From positions 24,696,312-24,760,311 of the forward strand of contig CM119266.1 of NCBI GenBank assembly GCA_051294375.1: a stretch of DNA of 64,000 nt. The letters are read 5' to 3'. The position numbers and the translations under genes were made by a program. Positions 11,235 to 28,588 of the stretch are shown here, one piece after another; the first letter of the stretch is position 1; each line of letters starts with the position of its first letter. The DNA is from Paraspadella gotoi. Lineage: Eukaryota; Chaetognatha. The notes under the pieces are model-generated. The model did not search any database and was not told where the DNA came from. It saw nothing but the letters and a program-made list of their open reading frames with translations.

Positions 11235-11666
11235 AACCTGCTCATTGCTCAAGCTTGCTTTGCCGACAGAATTATTTCTTAATGTATGAATCAATATAAA
11301 TATAGTACAACGAAGGAAAAGAAATTAATTGCGAATTTCATCATGTAGCTAATTTTGACCTCTATCCAGTATCTAGCCATACTAGGATCTCTCAAATATA
11401 AGTATTTTTCTATTTGTCTACATTATTATATATTTATATATATATAATATTTTAAAAGATTATTTATTCCCTTATCCAGACAAGTTCGAAACCGAGGCGC
11501 GCTATTGCGACAATGTGGTGTATTTGTTGTAAATATATGGTATATTTTGAAAAGTAGATTCTTATAAAAACAAAAGGGAATGCAAATGTCATCGTAGATA
11601 TAACTGGAATACAGATAGTTGAGAAACGTAGAACGATGATTCACAAGGGGGAAAGTTTTTTGGTTC
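11235..11666. other. Convergent intergenic region (3'UTRs)
   Basis: 432 AT-rich bases between the stop codons of the plus-strand coiled-coil gene and the minus-strand ISWI gene. No coding sequence or repeat recognised. It is presumably the two 3'UTRs. Confidence 0.4.
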
Positions 11667-18556
<6,890 letters not shown>

Positions 18557-19092
18557 GGCACATAAGTTACTGTCTTAAAATTTAAAGAAAAGCAATCTCT
18601 TCGGGACGAGAAATTAGAATTATGAACACTGCATATATTGGTATGCGGATCGAATAAAATCATTACGCAATAATTAAACTTAGCACTTCTCGTTCAACAG
18701 CCGTAAAGGCGGATCACATATCGATTGGCCAGTTGAAATAAGATTTTAACAAAATCCCGAAATAAAAAAACAATAGTCAATTTTCATTTCGAGGAAATTT
18801 GAACCAAACGAAAAACATTTCTCTGACGTCCCCTAGAAAAATCAGGGATCTGTTTTTAAAAAAATGAATTTTTTGTCTCAAACTTTATAACATTTAACAA
18901 ATGGTTACAAATTTTGGTGTAACTAACTGTTCTTTCTTTCGACGGCTAAGGCGCTGAGAAGTTTGGGGAAAAAAGTTAAAACGTGAACGAAGGAAAAAAA
19001 ATTTTTACAAGAAAGGAGAAAAATAAATTTACACAATGTTTCACAAACATTCAATGTCCATTTTTTTAACTCTCCCACAATCGAAGACTTTT
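18557..19092. promoter_or_regulatory. ISWI upstream region / 3' flank of the ZNF318-like gene
   Basis: 536 bases between the ISWI start codon and the stop codon of the next minus-strand gene. It must contain the ISWI promoter and 5'UTR. It is AT-rich with oligo-A runs. A TTTTAAGACAG acceptor-like site lies shortly before the ISWI ATG on the minus strand. No other element is recognised. Confidence 0.4.
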
Positions 19093-22000
19093 TCAAGCGT
19101 TTCCGACGCCGAAAATGAAAGTTTCTGGATCGTCTCCATCGGCGGAGACGGCGGAGCGCAGGCGTTCGACCAAAGCCCCCTTGTTCCCGTTAATAGGTAA
19201 GGATCGCTTTTCCAGTTCCGCCTTCAGGTCCACGACTCTCATCTCGCCGAGTCGTTTTCCGCCTGAAGCGCTGCGTTGTTTGGCTGCGGCAGCCACATCG
19301 TCATCGCTAGACTCCGTCCCTTCCGCCGCTTTTTTACCAGCATTGAAGAACACGTTGAAAATGGAGGAGCCAGTGATCGGCGCCTCGGCGGATGCGTCGG
19401 CCTTCGAATCGGGTGAAGTCAAGGGAGACGATTTTGGCGTGGAGGCCGACGCAGGGGAGATCGGCGGCGGCGGCGGCTTCGGGAGGGTGTGCGGTTGAAC
19501 GAATTCTGAGTCGGAACTCGGTGCCGTCGTCTGATCGTCGCCCGGAGCCGTCTCTTCGGACTCTTCCTCGATGTCCATTGGCGATTCTTCGACGTCCATA
19601 TCAGCTTCGCCAGCGGCCGTCGAAGTCTGTGGTGTTTCTTGCTCGGGTCTAAGCAATCCCATGATGGAAGACATCGACATCGGGTTATGAGTGTAGTCGC
19701 TCCCGTCGTCATCGTCGTCGTCGTCGTCTTCTTCTTCCGGCTCTTCCGTCAGTGGCTGAGGCTGCGCGTTGGAGTTGTCGAGAAAGTTAGTGGAAGAGGG
19801 TATACGATCCGGCTGCATTTCGGCTCCTTTTAGCTTAGACGACTTCTGCAGTTTTTGCTGCATCATTTGGCTGCACTTGTTCTCAATGCTGAGTGCCATG
19901 CTGAGGCGCTGTAGTAGAACGTCTCGAGCGCCAGTCCGATCGAGACTACGCTCCATCAGTTCTTGGCGCAACCGCACAGTCGGTTGTTCGCTGACTCGTT
20001 TGCCATCGAGAAGAGGTTCGCCGTCGGGTGCAAATTTGTCAGCTTCGTCCGTCGGTTTCATAGGGTCGTACATGTCCACTGGCTTGGCGTAAGTAGAATC
20101 CGATTGACCAGTCTCGTGTGGGGGTAGTGCCGGGCCCTGAAGCGGGGGCGCCTCGGAAGGATGCAGAGTTGAATTATCTTCAACGCTTTCAATAGGAGTT
20201 CCATACTCATTCAGCACATTCTTATCAGGGGTTTTAAAATCAGGCATTGGAAGATCGGGCATCGGAATGTCCATGACATCTGGCATCACCGGGGGCGCTG
20301 GAGCAGATGGAGCAGGGGGAGCAGGGGGAATGGATGGTACTGGAGGGGCAACAGAAGGAAGCGGTGCAGGAGCAGGTGGGGCCGCTGGAGTAGGGGGAAC
20401 AGGTGGGTTAATCGGAGCGGCGGGTGGCTCGGGAAGTGGAGGCCTTATATCCATATCAAATATTGGAGGTGGGGGAGGTGGCATAATAGGAGGAGGAGCC
20501 ATATAAGGTGAAGCTGGTAAAGGCTGTGCTGATTGTGAATTAGGATAAAACATGGCCGAGGACGGATGGTAGGCCTGACTGCTAGCATACAATTCCATTT
20601 CTGTTAAACGAGTTGGGTCAACCTGGTTTTCATATTCATCATCACGAAGCTTTTTGGATTCAACTGCAGCATCCTCTGGTCCCAAGCTTCTACTACGCTT
20701 GGAATCTCCTTTGCCACGGCCGGGCATTTTGCCAACAAAACTCGGTTTGGGCTTGTTGGAAATATCTGGAGCCGCCACCTTGTTATTCTTAGTTGAAGCT
20801 TTTCCTGTCAACTTAGCCGATTTGGGGCTAGATACGTCAACTTGTGAAGCTGGCCCCGCCACATGACCTTTACCATTTCCAGAATTTGTATCTTTTCCTG
20901 AACTGCTCACACTTTTTGATTCGTCCTTAACTGGTTTAATAGCTGGACCGGCGCCGGGTGGCGCATTGGCGGCAGTAACCCATCCAAAAGAATTAAAAAC
21001 TCTCTTTGGTTGGGCTGAAGCAGAGTTTGGACCGCCATCAGGATCTGGGTCTTCAGACTCGAAAAACGCAATGTGAGCTCTCACTGCCGGATCCATTTTT
21101 TCCATTTCTTCCTTCATAGACTTTTCTTTTAAAGCTTGAAGTTTCTTTCGTTTTTCTTCTCGTTGTTCCTCCATTTCCTTACGTAAAGCTTCTTTCTTTT
21201 CAGCTTCCTCAGCATCTCTCTTACGTTTTTCCTCCACTTTCTTTTTCAGTTCTTCCTCGTGGTCAACCGGAGATCTCGCTCGTCGACGGTCACGATCCCT
21301 ATCTCTGTTACGATCACGATCCCGGTCTCGATCGCGATCACGATCGCGATCCCTGTCGCGATCGCGGTCACGATCCCTTCGACTGTCGCGATACTCCCTC
21401 TCCCCACGACCGCTGGAACGGAAATCAACTTCGTCTTTCTTGTTTTTATCTTTTTCAACTTTTTTCTTCTTTTCCCTTTCCATTTCTTTTTTCTTTCTTT
21501 TATCCTCTTCCTCTTCCAGTTTTTCCTTTCTTAACTTTTCCTCATTTTCCGCTTTTTCACGCTCTTCTTTTTCTTTTCTCGCAGCTTCCGCCTCTTGAGC
21601 TTCTTTCCTCGCCAGTTCTGCTTTCGCCTTTTCTTCTATTTCCTCGTTTAACCTTTGTTTAATCTCCTCCTTTGCATCTTTCGCTGTAGTGGAGGAAACT
21701 GAAACTTCTCGGGATTTTTCCAGAACTAATCGCCGCTCATGATAAGGATTTTCAGATACATACTTTTGATATGCCTTGTAGTGAGACACTTTTTTTAAGT
21801 GAAACTCAGCAGATGTTGAGTCACCAGAAAATTCCTTGCATAAATCGCAATAAAACCCATTAACAGGGCGTAAAAATTCCATTCCTTTTAAATACAGCCG
21901 TTTTCCGCTGTCATCCAATTTTTCAATTTTTATATGCCTTGGCTGTTTAGATAACCATGGCATATCATTTGGATCTATTGAATTAAGGTGTTTTTTTGAA

Positions 22001-25000
22001 TGCAAATGGACAATAAGTTCCGAAACGGTATCATGAGTTGAATGGCAGGTGCGACAAAAGTGGCTAAAAGGATCAACAAATTCGTAATATTCTACGCTCT
22101 CATCATCTTGAGGATCGGTTTGCGAACGGACATTTCGCAGACGTGATAAAGGTTCTTCCTGGTGATATCCCTTGTTTTCAAAAGATCTATCCTTACGGTC
22201 GTCGTTAACAATTTCTTTCTCTTTTCCTCGATGAACCTTCTCAGGATTATTCACGTTGGTTGACCGGTCAGCGGCTAACTCAGCCGCCAATCTTTGGCGT
22301 CTCTGAGCTTCCTGCAATAAAAGTGCATTCTTTTTAGCGTGCTTTTGCAAAAGAGCCATTTGTTGGGTAATTTCCTCCTGAAGACGCGAGTTAGCTGCCA
22401 AAACTGGATCTTTGTGGCCATCTTTAATCTTTTGCTTTTTTCGTTCCAAGTCACCTTGTTGCTTTTTCAATCTATCCAATTCTTTTTCTAGTTCGTCTAG
22501 GCGGTGCATTCTATCAGCTTGAGCCAACTTTAGCTTTTCTACTTCTTCATTAGTTGGAGCAGCAATTGACTGGATTTTTGGAAGTTCTTTTTCGTCAGAA
22601 TAACGACGTCGCTGCTCCTTCCAGCTTTGCTCTTCATCAACTTTAATTCGCTTGCCTTCATTATCAGATATTTGAATTTTAATGTTTGGAAGAGTTTGCT
22701 GCGGTTGTTTTTGGTGCGGTCTATGTTGTGCCAAATCCTTCACGGAAATATAGCGCTCCTCTTGTTCTCCTTCACCTGTCTTATTCTGCTCTCGCCTTTC
22801 CATGTAATCATTCTCTGAATAATGACGCCTCATTTCTCTTTCATCAGTTTCCTCTCGGATTATGTTCCTTTTGTTTGAATAATCAACTTTTTCGGGCCTA
22901 ACGGCATAATCATCTCTATCTTTTTCTTTGTACTCATCGGCCAGTTCCTTCCTTCTGTCTCTCCTCGGAGACTCTATTCTTTCACGGACAACTGTCCTTT
23001 CTTCTTTTCTTGATCGACTGACTCTCCGTTCCTCTTCCTCTTCATTTCTGATACTTTTGTTCAGTTTCCTTGTGTCTACTTCATCCGATCTGGCCCCACC
23101 CAATTTCTTCTCAAGGCCCGTACTGATAGTAACTGCTCGCTCTTCTTCTTTTTCTACCTGAACTTTACGTTTTCCAGATTGAGACTCCACCCGCAAAGAG
23201 ATGTTCTCAAATTTATTTGAATCATCGCGACCGTCATTAAATTCATAATCACTGCGTCTCCCAAAATCTTTTTCTCGACGCTGATTGTAATTCTGTTCTG
23301 TTTCTACTTCACCGCGTCTACCAATTTCCCTCTCACGTCGTTGATTATAATTTGGATCAGTTTCCTCGATCCTACCATCCTTTCCTTCATACTTATTTCT
23401 AGATCGACCCACCTCTTTTCTGGCTTGACCTAGAAAAGCTTCAACATGTTCCTTCACATTATTTGATTCGGTTTCCATGGGAATGGGAGAAGACCGTCTA
23501 TGCTTCGGATGGTGGTGGTCGTCAAAGGACTCATTTGGATACAGCTCTTCATCCGAAACCTTGTGTTTATAACGTCTATTTTCACGAGGGTCCTCATGAT
23601 CTCGTACCTCTCTCTGTTCTCTTTCTCGAACCTCTTTTTGAGATTTACGCCTTTGTTCATTGGAAAAATCTTGTTCGTTATCATTATCCTCATTTTTCAA
23701 CTTCTTGTACGAAGAGGGCATTCTGTACTCTGGTTCTTCTGCTTTAACGCTTTCATCATTTCTAAGCTTCTTGTGCCTTGGTTGATGTCTATATTCCTCT
23801 TCACTTTTTTCCGAATCGTAATTACGAGCTTTTTTGTATGCAGGATAAGTTTTATGGGCATACTCATCAGCTTTGTCGTCTTCATCAGGTTTTGTCTTTT
23901 TAACATAAGAATGAGATCTTTCATCATCAGATTTTTCATACTCATCGTCCCTCGACTTTTTGTAGGAAGAATAAGATCGCGATTTTGCTTCGCTGTCTCT
24001 TTCCGTCTCTTCTCTACTTTCTCTTTTTTTAACGTCTCTTTCTCCTCTTTCATAATTTCTTTCACGACTGTAACCTTTAGTGTCTCCCCCAACATCATAA
24101 TTTCTATCCCTGTCCTCCCTCCTCTTATCATAAGTCTTTTCCTTCTCCTCGCTTTTCTTTTTTTCGAGTTTTTCCGCGGCTATCTTTTGCTCATCACGAG
24201 TAACTTGAGTTCTCTTCAGAAAAGCTTCAACCTCTAAATCATAAGCCGATTTCTGCGCCTTCTGTTGTCTTGGTGCTCCTAGAGACTCTGGTGCAGGGTT
24301 AGGAACAGAAACAGAGGGGGATTGTAACGGTGCTTTTGATGCAGTTGGAGGAACAGCTACTGGGGATATCATTGGTGCCGATGCTTTACCAGCCATGGAA
24401 TCAATCATATTTGCAAGAGCTTGAACTCTATCATCTTCTGAATTATTTTCATAAGTAGGATAGGGAGGAATATTCGCCGCCATAGTCGTTGGCCCAGCGG
24501 GTGCATATGGTTCATGCATTGACTGGCTTTGCAATGGCATATGCTGTGAAGGCGGTGGTGACAAGTTATGTCTGGGATGCTGCTCAGGAACCTGGTAACT
24601 TTTGATAGATCTCCGTGGATCATCCGCGACTTTTCGCGTTTCTGTAGAATTGAGGTTTCCTCTTCCCTGTTCTCTAGAACGCGGACTATCATAAAGAGTT
24701 TCTTTGATAGGCTTCGCGTCGAGCGGGACGTCCTTCGTCGACCTTCGCGGTGAATCGCGCTGAATGGAATCACGCTGAATCGAATCGCGGACGCTTCTCC
24801 GTCTTCCAGAACTATCCGTCGTGTCGGTAGAACTCTCTCTCTTCGCGGGAGTAGATTTAGGAGATTTTTCATTCAAGCTTCGACGAGGTTCTGCGTTAGA
24901 TTTAATTTTGGCCTCCCCGAGCGGCACGTCGACCTGCTTGTAGAGCGCATCCATGATAGTATTGGCAACCTGATCCCGCTGAGGAGAATCTTTAACTTTC

Positions 25001-25809
25001 TCAAAATCGAATCCAATAACCGCCAGCACCTTTTGAAGAGTTTCTTTGTCAACGTTAAATTTTTGATCCGGTTCCATGGTTGACGCGAACGTGGCTTGTT
25101 TGTTGGGATTCTTGATTACCGGGGGAGGTCGGCTGTCCTCGTCGTCCTCTTCAGAATCGGAAGGAACGCGAGCCCGCGGTCGGGTCTCTTCTCGGGATTT
25201 TGCGCTTGGCGAACTGCGATATTGAGGCTCTTTGTAACCGCGACGATTTTCCAGCTCATCCTCTTCCACAGGATATCCGGACAGAGAGCCAGGTTTCTGT
25301 CTTTTGTCCCACGAAGCGTTTTTGCTCTGATTTTTGTCCACTTTGGGGATATTTCCCTCAGTTTTGCTGTAGGAGTAAACATTTTCATCGTCTTCGTCCT
25401 CGTCCGAACTCGAGTCGGAGCTTTTGGAAGCGTCCAACTGAGAATGAGATTCGGGCTTTTTTGGACCCGCACTTCTCGAAGCTCCGTCGCCGTCGCCGTA
25501 GAGAAATTCGTCTTCGTCTTCGATGTCCATGCTTCCTCCTCCCAAGAAAGAGCCCACCTCCACGTTCTTTTCCTTTTCTCGATTAGGAGAACGACTCATC
25601 ACTTCGCGAGAGCGCGGACGCGGATCTCTACCAGAATAGGGGTCGTCCCTGCTGTCATAGCGTTGCCCGCGTCGCTCTTCTGCCCTCATATGGTATTCTT
25701 TTAACGGAATTTTGGTCTTTTGCGGCGTCGTTTTAGACTTGGCCTCTGAATCATGCCCATTTCCGCTTTGAGACATGCGGGCTAAACGAGGATCGAGCGG
25801 ATTCAACAT
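19093..25809 (-). CDS. ZNF318-like nuclear protein with U1-type zinc fingers and C-terminal SAP domain
   Basis: An uninterrupted 2238-residue frame in one 6.7 kb exon. The conserved core lies near residues 1250-1350: two C2H2 U1/matrin-type fingers (FCRTCHSTHDTVSELIVHLH, then FYCDLCKEFSGDSTSAEFHL) joined by NDMPWLSKQ, followed by KAYQKYVSENPYHERR, the arrangement of vertebrate ZNF318. N-terminal to it are about 1200 residues of charged, Arg/Glu/Ser-rich disordered sequence with a repeated YKK..D motif. C-terminal are coiled-coil KEK-rich segments, an RD dipeptide run (about residue 1480), a Pro/Ala-rich segment, a degenerate SAP-like helix pair (near 1960) and a clear SAP domain (MRVVDLKAELEKRSLPINGN) near 2195. 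ZNF318 is a nuclear transcription and RNA-processing regulator. DNA or RNA binding by the SAP domain is inferred. The absence of introns is unusual next to intron-rich neighbours. Confidence 0.85.
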   Translation of the reverse strand: MLNPLDPRLARMSQSGNGHDSEAKSKTTPQKTKIPLKEYHMRAEERRGQRYDSRDDPYSGRDPRPRSREVMSRSPNREKEKNVEVGSFLGGGSMDIEDEDEFLYGDGDGASRSAGPKKPESHSQLDASKSSDSSSDEDEDDENVYSYSKTEGNIPKVDKNQSKNASWDKRQKPGSLSGYPVEEDELENRRGYKEPQYRSSPSAKSREETRPRARVPSDSEEDDEDSRPPPVIKNPNKQATFASTMEPDQKFNVDKETLQKVLAVIGFDFEKVKDSPQRDQVANTIMDALYKQVDVPLGEAKIKSNAEPRRSLNEKSPKSTPAKRESSTDTTDSSGRRRSVRDSIQRDSIQRDSPRRSTKDVPLDAKPIKETLYDSPRSREQGRGNLNSTETRKVADDPRRSIKSYQVPEQHPRHNLSPPPSQHMPLQSQSMHEPYAPAGPTTMAANIPPYPTYENNSEDDRVQALANMIDSMAGKASAPMISPVAVPPTASKAPLQSPSVSVPNPAPESLGAPRQQKAQKSAYDLEVEAFLKRTQVTRDEQKIAAEKLEKKKSEEKEKTYDKRREDRDRNYDVGGDTKGYSRERNYERGERDVKKRESREETERDSEAKSRSYSSYKKSRDDEYEKSDDERSHSYVKKTKPDEDDKADEYAHKTYPAYKKARNYDSEKSEEEYRHQPRHKKLRNDESVKAEEPEYRMPSSYKKLKNEDNDNEQDFSNEQRRKSQKEVREREQREVRDHEDPRENRRYKHKVSDEELYPNESFDDHHHPKHRRSSPIPMETESNNVKEHVEAFLGQARKEVGRSRNKYEGKDGRIEETDPNYNQRREREIGRRGEVETEQNYNQRREKDFGRRSDYEFNDGRDDSNKFENISLRVESQSGKRKVQVEKEEERAVTISTGLEKKLGGARSDEVDTRKLNKSIRNEEEEERRVSRSRKEERTVVRERIESPRRDRRKELADEYKEKDRDDYAVRPEKVDYSNKRNIIREETDEREMRRHYSENDYMERREQNKTGEGEQEERYISVKDLAQHRPHQKQPQQTLPNIKIQISDNEGKRIKVDEEQSWKEQRRRYSDEKELPKIQSIAAPTNEEVEKLKLAQADRMHRLDELEKELDRLKKQQGDLERKKQKIKDGHKDPVLAANSRLQEEITQQMALLQKHAKKNALLLQEAQRRQRLAAELAADRSTNVNNPEKVHRGKEKEIVNDDRKDRSFENKGYHQEEPLSRLRNVRSQTDPQDDESVEYYEFVDPFSHFCRTCHSTHDTVSELIVHLHSKKHLNSIDPNDMPWLSKQPRHIKIEKLDDSGKRLYLKGMEFLRPVNGFYCDLCKEFSGDSTSAEFHLKKVSHYKAYQKYVSENPYHERRLVLEKSREVSVSSTTAKDAKEEIKQRLNEEIEEKAKAELARKEAQEAEAARKEKEEREKAENEEKLRKEKLEEEEDKRKKKEMEREKKKKVEKDKNKKDEVDFRSSGRGEREYRDSRRDRDRDRDRDRDRDRDRDRDRDRNRDRDRDRRRARSPVDHEEELKKKVEEKRKRDAEEAEKKEALRKEMEEQREEKRKKLQALKEKSMKEEMEKMDPAVRAHIAFFESEDPDPDGGPNSASAQPKRVFNSFGWVTAANAPPGAGPAIKPVKDESKSVSSSGKDTNSGNGKGHVAGPASQVDVSSPKSAKLTGKASTKNNKVAAPDISNKPKPSFVGKMPGRGKGDSKRSRSLGPEDAAVESKKLRDDEYENQVDPTRLTEMELYASSQAYHPSSAMFYPNSQSAQPLPASPYMAPPPIMPPPPPPIFDMDIRPPLPEPPAAPINPPVPPTPAAPPAPAPLPSVAPPVPSIPPAPPAPSAPAPPVMPDVMDIPMPDLPMPDFKTPDKNVLNEYGTPIESVEDNSTLHPSEAPPLQGPALPPHETGQSDSTYAKPVDMYDPMKPTDEADKFAPDGEPLLDGKRVSEQPTVRLRQELMERSLDRTGARDVLLQRLSMALSIENKCSQMMQQKLQKSSKLKGAEMQPDRIPSSTNFLDNSNAQPQPLTEEPEEEDDDDDDDDGSDYTHNPMSMSSIMGLLRPEQETPQTSTAAGEADMDVEESPMDIEEESEETAPGDDQTTAPSSDSEFVQPHTLPKPPPPPISPASASTPKSSPLTSPDSKADASAEAPITGSSIFNVFFNAGKKAAEGTESSDDDVAAAAKQRSASGGKRLGEMRVVDLKAELEKRSLPINGNKGALVERLRSAVSADGDDPETFIFGVGNA
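21290..21390 (-). repeat. Coding Arg-Asp dipeptide run
   Basis: On the minus strand this segment of the ZNF318-like gene encodes about 15 consecutive Arg-Asp pairs, from a near-palindromic CGATCG/CGATCAC hexamer array. RD and RS runs are common in splicing-related proteins. It is also a likely site of replication slippage and assembly error. Confidence 0.7.
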
Positions 25810-26693
25810 ATTTCCGACGAGTCCCGCAACGCCAACCGAGAGACTTTCTCTCGAAGTACTAACCCTTTGCGAGTCTTTCGGTCAAAAAATTTAAAAGTTC
25901 GTTTGCCCTTTGACTCGGCGATGACGCGCAAATTGCGCGCGCCCGTTGATCCTGAACCAAAAAACGGGAGCAAGATCTTTGTTCTGAAAATTTAAAAGAA
26001 AATTAGTTAAAAATAATGCAGGAACACGCGATTCGCAATATATTCGGGCGAACTTGTTGAAACTTAAGTGGACTCGGCGTTCCGTGCAGAACCTCGAGGT
26101 TTTTTACCCACGCCAGACATTTTAAAAACGTTGCGGAAGTCATCTGTTGTACATCATTCGTATTGTTTTGGGATGGATTCGTCGCTACGTGAACAGAGTT
26201 AACTTGACGTGAAGATGCGTAACGCCGCTCAGGTTCCGGGACGATGGGCAACGGCTTCCGTAGTCACGGCCGCCTTTGTGCTGCGCTTAAGGCGGCATTC
26301 TTCAAATCTCATTTACATAATCAGTTTTTCGAGTCAAAAATTTTCGTAAGAGGGCAGTACAGGTATGTTATTGGTTAAGATGAGTTTAAAAAAACAAATG
26401 ACATCGGTGTTGAATATTTTGATTTAATTATTATTTAATAATTTAATAATTTATGTAATAATAATTTATTAATAGTAATATTAACTAAATTATCCCAGTT
26501 TACCGTGTAAATTATAAATAATGTGAAAAAATGCAGAGGCAAAAAAAGAACAAAGAAAAAATTAATGTCAAACTTCTTCCAACTGAATGAATGTTTTTTA
26601 CCGCCACAGTGTCTTTTTTCACTGGAAAAGAGCTCAATAATGTAATGAACGAAAAATAATTATCAATAAGAATTCAGAATTACATAAAGAATC
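25810..26693. promoter_or_regulatory. Intergenic: ZNF318-like promoter and NME8-like 3' flank
   Basis: 884 bases. The part next to 25809 should hold the promoter and 5'UTR of the ZNF318-like gene. An open frame at 26003-26251 (minus) lacks support and is treated as noise or UTR. Around 26400-26520 the sequence is strongly AT-rich (TTATTTAATAATTT). No mobile element recognised. Confidence 0.4.
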
Positions 26694-28531
26694 TTATTCC
26701 TCGGCGGGAGCTTCCTCCGCCGGAGCTTCCTCGGAAGCCAGTTCCGCGGCGGAGGATTCTTGGGCTGTAGACGCGGCTTCAGCCCCGCTTCCATCTTCGG
26801 CTCTTTCATCGGAATCCCCTTCCCCTTCCCCTTCTTCTTCTCCTTCCTCCCCCTCCTTCGCAACAACCTTGGGCTTTCTTCGTCGTTTCTTTATCACAAC
26901 GAAGATGTTGCCTTCCTCGTCCTCCTCCTCCACTTCCACTTCTTCCACGTCTTCTCCCTCCTCCTCGTCGTCCTCCACCCACTCCCACTCTTCCTCCTCG
27001 GGAACTTCCTCCTCTACCGTAGCCTCTTCTTCCTCTTCTTCTTCCTCTTCCTCTTCATCTTCTCCGGCCGCCGCTCTCAACTCTGCCTCCAAAGCCGCCG
27101 CCTCTTCCGCCACGTAGTCGCGAAGTTCAGTCGTTTTAAATGAAGGGTGTATCTAGATTTTTATTGGACGGTAGGGTTTAATTAACCTCTATTAAAAACT
27201 TAACTCTTAAAACCCGATTCTTTGTTTAATTAACTGCTCTTTGACACCTGCTGAGATGTAACTTGAAAAAATCGCGATTCGATTCCTATAAACTCAACGC
27301 CGGCTTGCTTGAGAGTCGCATAGGTTATATTTCCCTAAAGAAATTAATTCGTGAAATCTTTTTTACATAATTGCACGTAAACTTATCTTATAACAGATAT
27401 TTTTTTAATCTTTAAATTTTTTTCATTCATTTAATGTTTGTTTCACTTTTTTAACAGGATGGTGACATCAGTTACAAACACTTTCTAACCTGTTTGGTGA
27501 GATCCTCTGCGGGACCTGGAATCGGCGCATCCATTAAATTGTAGTTTGGTCGATCAGCGGATGTTCGCTTGGGTCGATACATAGAAGGAAAAAATAAGCG
27601 CAACTGCAGGGGAAAAACGAATGAAAGTTGTTTTTTTTTCCCCCGATTTTGAATGAATATCAACCGAACCATTTCTTGAACGTCCTCCTCGCATTTAGCT
27701 CCGTAGACTGCGTTCTCGCGCGAGTCGATTCCGTACAATGAGCGAAGATGACAGATGCCACCTTCCTCAGGATTTGTCGGTCCGATCAGATCCCGCCACA
27801 TTGCCATTGCGTTCATTCTGCGTTGAATCATCTATTCCTTATTTTCTTTTACGTCCAATTTAATTTTCTGGAAAAATTGCTCTTAAAATTTTACCTTTCA
27901 AGAACCATTACATAGGTTTGCCCCAGTGTAAGATCCCTGACGGCTTCGGCGCGCCATTCCGTATCCATGGGAACGTTCCAATAAAACTCATTTGCTGTTT
28001 TTTTCTCCATCAAGAAAATGTCTTCTTGAGCGACTATGTCAAAGCCGAAAAACTACAAGAACAACATTAAATAAATATGTACTTATTAGAAATTTTTACT
28101 ACTTTAAAGTTAAACGTCACCTTGATAAAATTCATAATATCTTTCAGATGATGTTTACAGCCGCTGGGTTTTACCGCAGCGATGGTTCTCTCGATCGGGA
28201 AGGCAAGAGACAACTCTTTCTTGGCGACCCTGGAAAAACATTTTCTCTTGTTAACGGGTGGTCATTAGGGTGGAGTGATGAAAAGATTGACCGATGGAAC
28301 AATGTTTTCGCTGCCTTTGTATATGTAATAAAAAATAATTAAGCTATTTTTTCCCAAAAAATTTGCATAACAGTATTATTAATTAAATTTTTTATAGTAA
28401 TATCCTTAGAGAAAAACAAAGTTTTTAATTGTGGTACAACGAATTTAATTGGAGATACGGACATGTTTCGGCTCACATTTCGAGCCTTCATCAGCGTTTG
28501 CCATAAGGAAAATATTTGTGCAAAAAGAAGG

Positions 28532-28588
<57 letters not shown>

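Noticed and set aside
26003-26251. 82-residue minus-strand frame upstream of the ZNF318-like gene
   Set aside because: No recognisable domain and no splice partner; likely promoter or UTR sequence.
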